Shown piece after piece: positions 1 through 11,943 of a stretch of DNA of 64,000 bases (positions are counted from its first letter, which is position 1; every line of letters starts with the position of its first letter). The notes beneath the pieces are model-generated. The model made no database searches, was not told the origin of the DNA, and was given only the letters and a program-made list of their open reading frames with translations. The position numbers and the translations under genes were made by a program. This stretch comes from Phanerochaete sordida (taxonomy: Eukaryota; Basidiomycota; Agaricomycetes; Polyporales; Phanerochaetaceae). The DNA lies in NCBI GenBank assembly GCA_019973155.2, contig BPQB01000002.1, forward strand, positions 930,001 through 994,000, in the 5' to 3' direction.

Positions 1-1124
1 CCTGGCTATAGAGACTTGTTCTCTTCGCCTCGGACGATCAGCAGACTGCCACTTTCGTAACCTTGAGAGTCGTGCTCCGCCCGTGGGTTGCGCATGGAGA
101 GTACGCAGGCCGAGGAAGGCAGTCCATGAAGGGGACGTTGTGCAACGTTGCAGCGGACATTGGTCATGAAAGATCGGGGAACCCTTCAAGAATGCCGCAC
201 GCTGCAGGCCGCCGACGCGTTTGTCGTCTGCGGAAGATGACCCTCCGCCAAGAGTCGGCAAAGAAGCGCGCCAAAGGGGCGGTCCTTTCCTGCCGACACT
301 CGAAGGTTTCGCACCTGCCGAAATGGCATCGGAGGCTGGCAGTGGGGCAGCATCATCGTTAGAAGGGACACTGGAGCGAGGGAACGGTCACACCAAGTAG
401 CGTCGCCACGCAAGGGCAGATGATTTTGCGAACGCACCCGAATCACTAGATATCCAACGTCAGAGGAAGTGGGCTGCGGGGAGAGTCAGTCATTCGCGGT
501 ACGAGAAAACAGAGTCACGAGATGGTCGAGATTCTCCGAGCAAAGCGACCATGGGGCCTGTGCCTGCGGTCTCGGTGCTAGAGCTCCATAAAGAGCGTTC
601 TGCGGAGGCCAATGGGTCGACGACGACTGGTACGACAGATATGTATAGTGCTGGCGGGAGACCAGCTTGGTTCGAGGGTAAGGGTTTCCACGTGGCGGTG
701 CCCGGTCATGAGCGTGGCAAAATAACTGCCAAATAATGACCGCTACGCCTCCGCAGCGATGTCGCAGACTCTGAATGTGCCACCGCACACCGGCCTGCGG
801 TTGCTTCGAGAGCTGCTCTTGACTCTCAGGAAGCATAGCCGGCGTCGCGACCCCAGGGACGGCATGACATGGGTCGGAGCGCACTAGGCGGCTGGACCCG
901 GAGACAATGGATCTCGAGAGGGAGCCAGAGCGCACTCACGGCGTCCGGTGCCTCACCTTGCACACGTTGCCCGTGTCGTAAATGAAGATTATCTCCCCAG
1001 GTCACGTCTATCGCTGTGATGTATTTCCTTTTTTCTGTTGCATTAGATTGATGACCTCAGCAAACGGTGCCATAGGTTTCCCTGGTCGTCTCCGTCCCAT
1101 TAAGGACCGCCGGCCTGATCCTCC
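1..1124. other. no gene recognised
   Basis: Short open frames exist on both strands (for example 486-935 minus) but none has a recognisable domain, a coherent splice pattern or a good start context. I treat this as intergenic; its right end is the upstream region of the gene starting at 1259. A gene cut by the left window edge cannot be excluded. Confidence 0.4.
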
Positions 1125-1130
1125 TATATA
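1125..1130 (+). promoter_or_regulatory. TATA box of the 1259 gene
   Basis: The sequence TATATA lies 129 nt upstream of the ATG at 1259, followed by a C/T-rich stretch with ccagccagcagtcaccat just before the start. The position fits a core promoter for the downstream gene; no other gene is close enough to use it. Confidence 0.45.
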
Positions 1131-1258
1131 GCTCTGGACCTGAGCTTCCCAGCCGTCTTCTGCTTGGACTTTGCTCTTGCCCACCCAAAGTTCACACGCG
1201 CTGCACGCTTTGAAGCACTCCTTGCTCTTTGCCCAGCCAGCAGTCACCATCTGCCACC

Positions 1259-2784
1259 ATGACAGAGTACACCTCCTCCTCAGACGCCATCCGCGAGTAC
1301 CTCTCGGCGCGTGACCGGACTGCGCGATGGGTTACGCAGCACCACGGCTACGACGATGAGCTTCTGTCCCCCTCTGTGCCGCCGTCGATCCTAAGCGACT
1401 CGGACGCCCCGAGCTACGGGCCCAGCGACTCAGAGGAGAGCAGTGACTCCATCCCGCCGCGCATGTTCCTTCGCTGGAACGACGGCCGGGCGGACGTGCC
1501 CATCTCTCGCCGCGGCTCTAACCCCGCCCGTCCGCGCACACAATCGCACTCGCACACGTATTCACGACGGGACGAGTCGCCAGAGCGGCTGCCGCCGCGT
1601 CACAGCAAATTTCACCCAGGCGCGGGGTCGCACCGACCCTCTGCAGCGCTCGTGCCCTCCGCGCACTCGCGGTACGGGCAGACCCTCTCGTACGCGTCGG
1701 TCCCGCCCCAGGGCCCCTTCGTCGAATCCGACGACACCCCACCACCGTCCCCCGAGCACATCGTCGTCCTCCCCTCCCCACAGGACGAAGACGGCCCCCA
1801 AGTGCCCGGGACGACGCCTTCCCACGGGTCCCACCAGAGTACCCATCGCCCTGCGCGGACCCACTCCATGCACTACCCACAACCTAAGCAAGGGAGCGGA
1901 ATGTATCCGCCGCCGTCGCACCAAACAACGATCCACGCGCCGAACCCACGCCGCGCTTACAACCCGTCGAACACTTCGCACGTATCGCGGCACGCCACGC
2001 ACTCGCCCGCGATGCAGCAGTCGCACTCACAGCCGCTGCCGGTCGCGCACGGCGGCGCTTACCCGTCGCGCCCAGGCACCGCCCTGCCGTACCAGTACGC
2101 ACCGCCGCAGATAGTCTATGCGCCCTCGTCAAAGCAGGGCTCGACCTACGCCCCGCCGCAGATCGTGTACTCGCCGTCGATGCACCCGCAGGGGTACCCC
2201 GCGCGCGGCGCGCCGTCGATCGCGTACAGCCAAAGCGCGCCCCTCCCGCACCCGCACCACGGCATGAGCACCGCGCCGCCGCCGGGCGCACACATCGTCG
2301 ACGACAGGAGCCGGTCGCGCGGGCACAGCCGTGCAGGTAGCGTCGTCCAGGGCGGATATCGCGGGCGCAGCGGAAGCGTGAGTGTTGCGCGGCGCGACGA
2401 GAGCCGGCGCGGACGCTCACCGGCGCGCTCGGACAGCGACACCTCTGGTAGCACATACTACATCCTGCCGACGCCGGGCCAGAAGGTGCAGATCATTGTG
2501 AGTCGCTGCTGCTCGCCCAGCGTCGAGTTGGAGTGCTGACTGGACGCTGGCTGCCCCAGCCCCCAAGCGGTGCACCCTCGCTGCGGACCGCGACGAGCGC
2601 AACGAAGGCGTCGCAGCACTCGGCCCACTCCTCGCCGCACGACACCAAGAAACCGTTCTTCCAGCGCATCTTCCACATCCCGAAGCTCCCGTCGTCCTCG
2701 ACCGCGTCTTCAAGCTCTGCCGGCCGCAAGCTGCGCAGGCGGCACACGCTCCAGGTCGGGGCGCACGCCCTCGGCGAGTCCTAG
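1259..2784 (+). CDS. Pro/Ser/His-rich hypothetical protein, two exons
   Basis: Two exons, 1259-2497 and 2560-2784, joined across a 62-nt intron (gtgagt..ccag) in phase 0, give a protein of 487 aa. The ATG at 1259 was chosen over the in-frame codon at 1229 because it sits in a CACCATGAC context and the conserved-looking N-terminus (MTEYTSSSDA) begins there. The protein is mostly disordered: acidic and Ser-rich at residues 40-70, then a long Pro/His/Ser/Tyr-rich tract with a near-repeat of YAPPQIVY at about residues 280-305, then an Arg/Ser-rich stretch. The C-terminal 75 residues contain a short hydrophobic/basic patch (KKPFFQRIFHIPK) that looks like an interaction or membrane-contact motif. 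I recognise no domain. Low-complexity composition makes homology hard to judge; the intron and the open frame through it support a real gene. Confidence 0.7.
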
Positions 2785-3748
2785 CCCTCCCGCAAAATCC
2801 ACGCAAATTCAACTAGTCAGATGCCTCCGTCAGCTGTCTTCCCCTTGTCCGGTTGCCCCTTGTGGGGCGAGCTTAGTCCCTTATAAAATGCGTCCTTTAA
2901 TCCCGTGGACATTAGAATGGTCCAATCCTACTTTCCTACCTTCATTTCCTGCGCCGCGTACGTACGAATGACGTAAAAAAGGTTAGAGTACCGGGTTTCC
3001 ACTCCCTAACACTCACGCTCGCTGTTTTCCCTCCTCTCTTGTTCCCTGTAGCTTTGCAACCGTGTATCACCGTAGTCTTGTATCTCCCACTGCTATATTC
3101 TACCAATGTAATGAGTACACGCGACGGACGCTATCGTAGCCTTTTCTCCCTGAGCATGCGCGACGATCCCAGATAATTCTGTGCGGTGACTCGAACGATC
3201 AGCCATGAGGATCTCATTTCACGGCCACCTATGATGTATGAACGCACCCTAGGTTCCCAGATCAGTCTGGACACGCATTTAATCACGCCGCAAACCCTGC
3301 CCTGAGCCTTCGCGACACCGCCAGCGTGGTATGACCGTGGCAAGGCCAATCGCCGTTGCGGGCGTTGTCTCGAAGACGACGGACGACGTGGCAGCGGGTT
3401 CGCAGAGGGGGTGGCAGCAATAAACGGGGCTGCGTAGGGCAGTGGAGACGGGTATCTGTGTAGGGTATATGGGCCGTATGAGCGATAAACGTGCGAGCGA
3501 TCGAGCGGGCGTAATTGAGATTGAGTGCCTTTGGCAACTGCGCCAGGGGTAGTGCACGGAGTGCTTTGCTCGCTATCTCCTGCGGCGTGCGGAGTGTGCG
3601 AGGCACTGACGAAAAAGTCGTTCGCACGGCACGAAGTCTATTGCCATGCCGATGACTTGTGGCCTCTGCGTGCACTGACGATAGCTTTGAAATAGCATAT
3701 CAGCAAGCCGTATGAAAGCGCGAAGGCTCTCTGGCACTCACCAGACCG
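2785..3748. other. intergenic, nothing recognised
   Basis: This stretch separates the stop of the Pro-rich gene and the stop of the minus-strand Vps22 gene, so it should hold both 3' ends. The minus-strand open frames at 3279-3675 overlap each other in different frames and show no domain; I regard them as chance. Confidence 0.4.
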
Positions 3749-4504
3749 CTACTCGTCCCAATGCATAGCTGAAGGCACCCAGTATGCCGGGCTCCCTGAT
3801 TCATCTTGCTCATCGAGCCAGCAGAGGCCATCCCGCAGCAGCATATTCTCTAGCGCAGCACGCGCACGCTCGACAGCCCACCCTCGGCGAACAACCAGCA
3901 GCTCTTCTGACACGCGTCCACCCTCATCCTGCGCGATAGCGAGCACGACTGCCTGGTCCTCATCCAGCTCCTTCACCACGCTCCTGACCATCTTCTTTCC
4001 TCCGCCGACGTCTATGACTTCGTACCCTGCGCCCAGCGGCTTGAGCGTCTTGATGCTGCGTATGACGTCCTCCTCGGTGATTGAGCCCTGCTCGACGGCA
4101 CGCAGGCGAGTGACGAGGCGCACGAGCTCGCCCATCTCGATGAGCCCGCCATTGCGCTCGCGCGTGCTGACGCAGACGTCGACGATTTGAACGCCGAGCT
4201 CGTACTGCCAGTCGCCGAGATTGAGCACCTCGGCCCACCAGCCGCCCTTGCGCGGGCCTGCGAGCGGGTCGACGCCGATGGACGCGCACATGCGCTGGAA
4301 TGCGTGGCGGAAGGCGGGGTCCTTGCGTATCTTGTCGCGGTGCGTCGTCGCGAAGCGGACCAGCGCCGAGCGGAAGTGGTCCATTTGGGCATGAAGATGC
4401 TCGACCTGTGCTTTCGATAGCTCGCTGGAGAGCTCAGCAAACGACCGCTGCGATTGCTGCTGCCGCTCGAAGGCCGCGAGACCGACGCCTCCTAGTCGAC
4501 GCAT
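3749..4504 (-). CDS. VPS22: ESCRT-II subunit Vps22/Snf8 (EAP30)
   Basis: A single-exon gene for 251 aa, the usual size for this family. Vps22 is one arm of the ESCRT-II complex (with Vps36 and Vps25), which sorts ubiquitinated membrane proteins into multivesicular bodies on endosomes. The start MRRLGGVG matches the family's MRR/HRxGxG beginning, which fixes the ATG at 4504 rather than the longer frame to 4720. A predicted coiled region (about 15-60) is followed by the hallmark stretch IRKDPAFRHAFQRMC and IGVDPLAG (about 60-85), then YELGVQIVDVC and NGGLI (about 100-125), and two winged-helix domains ending in DGLCWLDEQ and YWVPS. It is transcribed away from the TIM-barrel gene at 5020, with 515 bp between the two starts. 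The motif series leaves little doubt. Confidence 0.93.
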   Translation of the reverse strand: MRRLGGVGLAAFERQQQSQRSFAELSSELSKAQVEHLHAQMDHFRSALVRFATTHRDKIRKDPAFRHAFQRMCASIGVDPLAGPRKGGWWAEVLNLGDWQYELGVQIVDVCVSTRERNGGLIEMGELVRLVTRLRAVEQGSITEEDVIRSIKTLKPLGAGYEVIDVGGGKKMVRSVVKELDEDQAVVLAIAQDEGGRVSEELLVVRRGWAVERARAALENMLLRDGLCWLDEQDESGSPAYWVPSAMHWDE

Positions 4505-5019
4505 GATCGATGTGAGGAATCCTGTGTAGGCGGCACAAGGCGGGGTAGAGGTGTAAGTTGCGGTCCTGACTCGACCGCGCGTAGACCTGACAAGGCTCAA
4601 ATCACAGCAATGAGAGGAGTGGAGAGAGAGGTGTCGATGGAAGTGGTCAGCAAGCGCAGGGTCGGGAAATATCTGCCCAACGTCCCGCTCCGTACGCGCG
4701 GGCCGAGTTCCGACGCACACGTGGTTGGCGGCTGCCCTCCGATATCGTCGACGTCAGACTATGTATATACCCTGCTGTGAGCATGAGCGACTACTGTCAT
4801 GCTACTCAACTAACAAGCTGGATCTTTCAGAACTCATACTACACATATGTCCGCTCGCTCTGCGTCGAGCAGAAAGCTCGGTGTGCAGAGATGAAGGCAT
4901 GACGTCACGCGACGTAAACTGCTGCTGCAACCATGGCTCGACGTCGACGCACGACCGCGCAGATATGACAAGAAATCTTAGCTTTCAACCACCATCTCGT
5001 GTAGCCATCGCAGAAAGTC
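4505..5019. promoter_or_regulatory. divergent promoter region VPS22 / TIM-barrel gene
   Basis: This 515-bp gap lies between two divergently transcribed starts (4504 minus, 5020 plus), so it must carry both promoters. A TATATA at 4764-4769 is the only clear core element, about 250 nt from either start, so its assignment is open. No open frame here looks coding. Confidence 0.5.
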
Positions 5020-6419
5020 ATGGCGAGGCCCGCAACAGCAGTCGCCTACTCGACCGACTCAGCGGGAATGCATCCGTCCCACACCCTCCCCATCAAGCTA
5101 CGCGCCATCTACGACGCCGGGTTCACGCACGTCGAGGTCGGTTTTCCCGACCTTGAAGCATATGCCGCGCAGGAGTGGAATGGAGACTATCAGAAACTGG
5201 ATGAGAAGGGAGGAGGAGACGTAGACAAGCTGTGTCAGGTTGCAAAGAAGGTGAAGACTCTTTGCCAGGAACTGGGCATGGAAATTCTCGTCGTTCACCC
5301 GTATGCTGTTTGAGCCTTATGCGATTTGCTACTCTGATATTTGGATAGGTTCTCGAAGTTCGAGGGGTACAAGGACCAGAAGCAGAAGCAGCAAGGCTTG
5401 AGCCGCGCAGAAAGCTGGTTTAAAGTGTTGAAGGTCAATTCGAACATCCTTGGAATACGGAGCATGGCGTGTACTGATTTGAACCATGTCCAGCAACTCG
5501 ATTGTGCCATGCTTCAAGTAGGCTCGTCAGACGACGCTGACTCTAGCGGCGAGTTTGATGTCATTGCGGGGGATCTGCGCGAGCTGGCAGACCTGGCGGC
5601 CATAGAGGATCCTCCAATCCGGATGTAAGTAGGCCGCGACTCGAGCGGATGCAAAAGCACTCATTAAGCAACATCGCAGCGCGTACGAAATGTGGGCTTG
5701 GGGTGTACATGTGTCAGTCCCGGGCGAAAGCTGCAGGCCAAAAGGACGATACTGACAGCAAACCCCAGGAACACTTGGGAGCACACCTGGGAGATCTGCA
5801 AACGCGTTGACAGGCCCAACTTTGGCCTCTGCCTCGACACTTTCCAAATCTGCGGTACGTCTGTGAGTTCACCAGCCCTGCACGCATTTCCTTACAGCTT
5901 TTTCTAGCACGCGCTTACGCTGCTCCGACCTCTCCGTCCCGCATGCTGCCCGACGCGGAGGACAGGCTTGCAGTCTCGCTCGCGAACTTGAGCAAGACCG
6001 TTCCCGCCTCGAAGATCTTCTACTTCCAGATCTCCGACGGCTCACGGAACGTCTCTCCAGGGGCGCTCGCCTCCGAGGCCAAACGGCAGGGCATCGACCC
6101 GCTCTACGCGTGGAGCAACGCCTGGCGGCCGCTGCCGTACATGGACGCGGCGGTCGAAGCGCTACGCGCCGATGCCGGCTCCGCCGACATGTTCGCGCTC
6201 GGACTCGGCGAAGGCGTGGTTCAGGGCGGGTTCGGCGGGTATCTGCCCGTCATGGACGTCACCAGAGCGGTGCTCGAGACGGGCTGGCGCGGGCCGTGGT
6301 CGTACGAGGTGTTCTACGAAGAGAGCATGGGGAGAGGCGACGTTGGCGTACCGCGTTTCTGGGCGAAAGCCGCGATGCGGTCTCATTACTTGATTATTAA
6401 AGATTTAGGAGGGTCGTGA
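5020..6419 (+). CDS. sugar isomerase/epimerase-like TIM-barrel protein (AP-endonuclease 2 fold)
   Basis: Exons 5020-5300, 5349-5433, 5494-5624, 5680-5712, 5769-5854 and 5908-6419 give 375 aa. The 60-nt stretch 5434-5493 (gtcaat..ccag) is in frame and could be retained (395 aa), but removing it joins the helix to QLDCAMLQVGSSDD, as in relatives. The fold is the xylose-isomerase-like TIM barrel of hydroxypyruvate isomerase, 3-dehydroshikimate dehydratase and related enzymes. Visible family features are HVEVGFPDLE (strand 2), MLQVGSSDD, YEMWAWGVHVNTWEHTWEI, and VDRPNFGLCLDTF (metal-binding Asp region), with a final YEVFYE Glu motif near the C-terminus. These acidic and His residues are typical divalent-metal ligands. 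Substrate cannot be told from sequence. The gene is divergent from VPS22. The alternative names in this superfamily are all possible; the fold call is firm. Confidence 0.85.
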
Positions 6420-6557
6420 GGAGACCATTCAGCAAGTGCTGTAAAGGCTCAGCAAAATTGACAGAACACCGGAGTACGCTACTTGTTCTTCATTGTTTCC
6501 AACTTCCGCTCGGCCCGAGTGCAGCGGTGAATATAGGTATAGCTACCGTTTTGAGAG

Positions 6558-6629
6558 ACACCGATGGTGAAGTGGTTATCATGCTTGCCTTCCAAGCAAG
6601 CGGCACGGGTTCGATTCCCGTTCGGTGTA
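6558..6629 (+). tRNA. tRNA-Gly (anticodon UCC)
   Basis: A 72-nt intronless cloverleaf folds fully. The acceptor stem pairs ACACCGA (6558-6564) with TCGGTGT (6622-6628); the D stem pairs GTGA with TCAT around an AGTGGTTA loop; the anticodon stem CTTGC/GCAAG carries the loop CTTCCAA, so the anticodon is TCC; the T stem ACGGG/CCCGT carries TTCGATT, which is also the B box. The D-arm and T-arm match those of other fungal tRNA-Gly genes. A run of five T at about 6650 is a plausible polymerase III terminator. Confidence 0.95.
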
Positions 6630-8463
6630 TATAACCGTGTACAATCCCAACTTTTTGATACTCTTCGCACCTCCAGTCCATTTCACAGCCCGAACAAGCA
6701 CCATTTTTTGCACACTCTCAGACTTCAGTACACAGTACACGTACAGTCTTACACAGAGATCAGATGAAATGAACCCTTTGTCTGCGGCAGAAAGCCAACC
6801 TGTGAGGCGCCCAGGCTACAGTCGAATGGTCAGACCGATCTTTGCGCCTGAGGCTGGGCATTCACCGGGACACTCAGGTGCGTGGGGACTAGCATCACAA
6901 CCGGGTCGGTTCTTAGCGCCGCCAAGCTGAGCCGCTGCACAAGTGGCGCCAGCGAAGGCCTGCCGGCGCCACTGACCAGCCTCCATGGGCCATACTCACA
7001 GTGATACCGCTTGCTAAGATGACAGCAGCGTTCAAGGTAGTGTCCATAGCACATACGGCTCCGCTGAGCCCAGGTAGCTCTATAGACGGCGTTAGAATAT
7101 GGACTTGAGCATTTCGGTGAGTAGTGACAGTCTGCGTCGACCTTTGCGAGCCGGGCCACTCACATCTCTAGCCTCAAATTCTCCGTCCTGCAGTCAGCAC
7201 GACGGTTTATTTGGGTAAAACACAGCAATCTGTTGCCCTCAAGATCTGGCGACGGTCTCGGTGGAGAGCTCAAGGAAGCGATTCCAAACCTTGACCGGAG
7301 CGGTCTGCCATACTTACCGTTGCTCTCGTTTTCATTCAATACGGGCAAGCAGCGCATGCTGTGCGAGGTTAATTCCCCCAAGTATCAGATTTATGACATG
7401 CATGACTCTACCATTGTGCTAATCCATGCAGCTGATGCAAAAGCAAGATGCCATTCGGCGAGTTACTCTAACAAAAGCCCGCCTCATGTTGGTGACTCTG
7501 GACCCCGGATGTCTACGGGCAATCTGCACGACTTTCTCAGGTTGCTCTCGATTCGTCCATCGAATTTCACAGGATGCGCGGAGAGCGCGTGCAGAGGGGC
7601 GTCACTGGGATCACGAGTGCCCCTGCGAAGAAACCTAGCATAGATTGCGATGACTTTCGCGTCGTCCGTGCGGCGTTTCACCGCGATGAATGTGCGTTTG
7701 TTTCGCTCATGCCTCGAATCATGTTGCCCAGGGTGGAGCGACATCGCCGCGCGCCCTGAGTATCTCCCTGCGGCCGACCCGAGTCGGAGGCAGCGCAGCT
7801 ACATTGCATGATGCAGTGCTCCCGATGAAATATGGTGCGTGCACCCTTCTGCCCTCTCAGCTAGTGCTTGCCTGATGTTTATCCACTCCGATTTATTTAA
7901 AGCGATACACTCACAAACATGACTTGCGACCCACGTCGCACCGCTTTGCGGCTCTTTGGGTGTTCATTACCCACCGAACATTTAACTCTGCTCGTGACAA
8001 GGACTGATGCTCTCGAGTGCTTACACGCTCATTATCTAGGTTCATGTTTGGCATGCAAGGTGCTTCGTGCGGTTCTCCATCATGCTCGATTTCCCGCATT
8101 GGGCCCATTCGTGTGGCGAGAAGTGCCAGCCGCGGGCTTCGTTACGTGTATGGCCTTTCAGGCACGGGGCATACCAGGGTCAACCTAGCATCTTCCTAGA
8201 GGGTTTGGCGAGATCATTCCAATATTGTGCTCTGCTCACACACACCACGTCCGTGGGGCGACGACCGGAGGCGAGACCACTGCTTGGAAACTTTATCAAA
8301 GGTAAGCGTCCTCGCGCAGCACTTCCTCCGGGCCAACTCAATCATTTCTGGGCCTCTCTTCGCATATATTTGCAGCTCTTCCTCTCAGATATGCCCCCGT
8401 ACAAACATCCCGTCCTCCCTTTCACCGCGGCGCTCCGTCGCAAGCGCTGCTCCTCAGCACATA
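6630..8463. other. intergenic, nothing recognised
   Basis: About 1.8 kb between the tRNA and the first MFS gene. Several short open frames overlap in different frames on both strands (7233-7643, 7484-7744, 8067-8498) without domains or consistent splice sites. The last 200 bp must hold the MFS promoter and leader. Confidence 0.4.
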
Positions 8464-10644
8464 ATGGACGACCATTCCCCAAGCCCTTCGTTTCCTGACA
8501 AGGAGGATAGCGGTGTGGCCCTCGGTGTGCTCGAGGATAGCGAGCCCGCGTTGCCCAATAACTCAAAAGTGTGGTGGAAGATCGATCTGATCGTTCTGCC
8601 TGCTGCGACTGTTATATTTTTCCTGCAATTCCTGGTGAGTCTCGCCACACAAACGATGTTCTTCACATCATTTACGTCTGTAAATCAGGACAAGGGAAAC
8701 ATTGGCAATGCGCGCGTGGCCGGTTTGCAGCAGCAGCTGAAGATGTCGAACACGCAAGTGAGGCCATCCATCCAACTCTGACTGTGATTCGGGCTGACCT
8801 TTTCGCTTCGCAGTACAGCATGGCATTGACCGTCCAGTACATGTACGCTCGCTTGTGATACCGTCCGCCTGGGCTAATCGTCTACGTGCAGTCCTTACAT
8901 TCTCATCGACCTACCGGCGAATCTGATCCTCAAAGTGCGACACATTATTTCGCGCTGGCCTGTGTTCTCATCATCTGCGCTACCTAGCGAGTCGGTGGCA
9001 ATATCTTCCTGGCGACGATGGTTATGTTGTGGGGTACTGTGACCACCCTACAAGGTTCGTCTGACGACAGTCTGGCTATGATTCGCTGCTCAATTGCTAC
9101 CGTCGCCAGGCACCGTCACATCCTACTCGGGTCTGCTTGCCTGTCGCTTCTTCCTCGGCTTGTTCGAAGGTGCGTATATGTTTCTGATATGTATCCTCCC
9201 GTATTGACCATCTCGTAAGGCAACTTGTACGCGGGCTTGACGTTGTACCTGTCGTCATTCTACCCGCGATTGAAGTTGCAGCTACGGTGAGTTCTCTCTA
9301 ATAATCGCTTGTATGCAATCTGAATGAGTTCTTCTGCACAGTATCTCCATCTTCTTTGCCGGAGCCTCCTTGGCCGGTGAGCGTCGTGTCATCCCGCATT
9401 GTCGAACATAGCTGACTCGGATTTTCCCCCGCAGGCGCATTTTCCGGCTTGCTCGCAGCAGCGATAATCCATATGAATAACGTGGGAGGCAAGCCAGGCT
9501 GGGCCTGGATCTTTATCCTGGTGGACATATACCCGGCGATCTCAACCCAGCTCCAGCCACTGATACTAGAACTGTCTTGCGCAGGAAGGTCTTTTCACTG
9601 TGTGCTTCGGAGCCTTATTGTTCTGGATACTTCCTCGCACACCGGATACAGCAACTTTCTTGACTGTCGAGGAAAAGGAATACATCTCCGCAGTGCTCAA
9701 GCATAGCGGCGTCGTTGCGGAAAGCGCCGAGGACGACGAATTTAGTTGGCATCATGTCGCCGCAACGCTGAAGAAGCCCAATGTACTGATACTCATGCTC
9801 GCCGGGTTCTTCAACGGCGAGTGTTTTGCGCGTGCAATATCTTAGGGACGCTCATTAACATGCAAGCCGCAGGTACCACGCTAGCCGGGCTTGCGTTGTA
9901 CGCTTCCGGCACAACGCCGCTCCGTCTACATGCTGATTTTCTACCTTAGTTTTACGCCGTCCATCGTCGCCGGTCTCGGGTATACCAACAACCAGGCTCA
10001 GCTCATGACTGTACCGCCCTTCGCGGTTGCCTTCGTCCGTACGTCCCTTCTGACGTAGACTCTGGCTGTATGGATTGACCGGAATAACGCATAGTGTCTC
10101 TCATAACCTCTTTCCTATCCGACCACTTCGGCCGGCGCGGCATCACGCTCTTCATGCTCACCCTCCTGAGCACCGCGGGCTTCGCCGTATTCCTCGGTCC
10201 GTCTCTCACCATCCTCTCGCATACCTCCCGCTCACCCACCATCCCGCAGGTGCGACGCAGGACCGCGTGCGCTACGGCGCCCTCTTCCTGCTGCTGCCGG
10301 GGACGTACGCGTCCGCGCCGACGCTCGGAACGTGGCCCGCGAACAACGCCGCGCCGCACACGCGGCGCGCGACGGCGCTCGGCGCGTTCATCACCGCGAC
10401 GAACAGCGGCGCGATCCTGAGCACGTGGCTCTTCGGTGCTCTCTCGCCCGCGCCGCGCTACACGAGCGCGGCGGCGACGCTGCTCGCGTTCGATGTCGGG
10501 ATCCTGCTGTGCACGCTCGCGAACGTCGCGTACCTGTCGCGGTGCAATACGCGGAAGCGTGAAGCGAGGGCGCACCTTGGTGAGCGAAGTAAAGAGGATG
10601 GGAAGGTTGGAGATGACAGTGCGTGGTTTGAGTATACCCTGTAG
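8464..10644 (+). CDS. MFS transporter, DAL5/allantoate-permease (ACS) type, copy 1
   Basis: Fourteen exons give 489 aa: 8464-8634, 8689-8757, 8814-8842, 8892-8934, 8988-9054, 9110-9169, 9220-9286, 9342-9376, 9435-9520, 9585-9816, 9873-9897, 9950-10038, 10095-10196, 10250-10644. The protein is a 12-helix major facilitator of the anion:cation symporter family, expected in the plasma membrane and importing small organic anions such as allantoate, nicotinate or vitamins; the substrate is not determined. Family marks are FFLQFLDKGNIGNARVAG in helix 1, RFFLGLFEG in helix 4-5, PRTPDTATFLTVEEK in the central loop and SDHFGRRG before helix 9. Exons 2-14 have exactly the same lengths as in the gene at 46879, so the two are paralogs. 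The intron 9817-9872 has a GC donor (gcgagt) where the paralog has GT; using it keeps the frame. No stop or frameshift was found. Confidence 0.9.
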
Positions 10645-11006
10645 GGTCGTAGGTCTGTGCTAGTGTTATATTGGACTTGTCTCAGTACCAGTAGTACTTA
10701 CTCGCCCTCGAGGGCCTCAAGTGATGGGTTGTTCAGCTCGTGCTTGATACTACCGCGAACTTAAACTTGTGGAAATAAAGCCTAAGCTCCCTGTAAACAA
10801 ACCAGATGCATGCCATCTTCAGCATATGCGAAAACGAGAACGATATGAATCGAACTGACTACTTTACGAAGCCAAGACCAAGTTGGCTCGGGCGCCACCA
10901 CGAATATCCCGGACAATTATCGAGGATTTTGTGTTACATTTTGTCACGACTTCGTCACCGCCGCGGCGGCGCGAGCGTGACACAATATTGCTTCTCTCCT
11001 ACCGCG
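10645..11006. other. intergenic, MFS 3' end and RRP46 promoter
   Basis: A 362-bp spacer between two plus-strand genes, comparatively AT-rich in its first half. It holds no convincing open frame; the last 150 bp should be the RRP46 promoter. Confidence 0.4.
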
Positions 11007-11943
11007 ATGGCGCACCCACCGACTCGACGCGACGGCCGCTCAAACGACGAGCTCAGGCCAGTAACGATCACCTACGATGGACTCGACAGAGTAGACGGCT
11101 CCGCGCGCTTCGGCTTCGGTGAGCAGCAGGCCGCCTCGCCCCGCCCCGCCGCTAATCCCGCTGAAAAGACTTGCCCGCCGCCCCCTAGGTCAGACGCAAG
11201 CCCTGGCGTCGCTGTCGGGCCCCATCGAGGTGCGCCCGAACCACGAGTCGCCCTCGCACGCGACGCTCGAGGTCCACGTCCGCCCGCTCGCGTCCGTGCC
11301 CGGCACGGACTCGCGCGCGCTCGCCGCGACGCTCAAGGCCGTGCTCGCGCCCGCCATCCTCCTCGCGCAGCACCCGCGGACCCTCATCCAGATCGTCGGC
11401 CAGGCGCTGTGTGGGAGCGAGTCGGGGAGCGGGCTGGGGAGCACGGGGCGTGGGTGGAACGCAAGTCTTGTCGCGAGCCTCGTCAACGCATGCAGCGCTG
11501 CGTTGATCAACGCCGGCTCGGTGCCCATGAACGGAGTCGTCTGCGCAGTCTCCGTGGGGCGTATACCGGATCCAAGCAACTCTGCCTCCTTCGTCGCCGT
11601 CCTCGACCCGTCAGAAGCGGAGCTCGCGTCGCTAGAAGGCGGTGGATGCTTCGTCTACATGTTCTCTTCCACCCTTCCGCCATCAACCGACGATGAAGAA
11701 GACATCCCTCAGTCTTCCCTGCTGTGGACCAATTACACGGCAACGTCTGGCGTCATCAATGATGAAGAGTTCGCGGAGGCCAAGAGCCTGGCGTTCGAGG
11801 GCGCGGAGGAAGTATGGAGACTGTTGAAAAATAGCATCAAGCCTGGTCACTTGGCCTCCCCCGAGTCTGCGAGTAAAAGAGACGTAAAAACGAAGGAGGA
11901 GCCACCGAGCGGGGAGGACGATGATAGTAAAATGGAGATATAG
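11007..11943 (+). CDS. RRP46: exosome core subunit Rrp46 (RNase PH fold)
   Basis: Exons 11007-11118 and 11189-11943, joined over a 70-nt intron (gtgagc..cctag), give 288 aa. Rrp46/EXOSC5 is one of six RNase PH-like ring subunits of the RNA exosome, a catalytically inert scaffold for 3'-5' RNA processing in nucleus and cytoplasm. The N-terminus shows RPVTITYDGLDRVDGSARF, then GQTQALASLSGPIEVRP, the family's GxTxVLAxVxGPxEVR signature split by the intron. Later, SLVASLVNACSAALINAG and PMNGVVCAVSVG match the family's ALxxAL(x)DAGIPM region. The C-terminal tail from about 250 is acidic and Lys-rich, presumably disordered. The ATG at 11007 is the first in frame with the conserved N-terminus. A second subunit such as Mtr3 is less likely given the N-terminal match. 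Confidence 0.85.
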
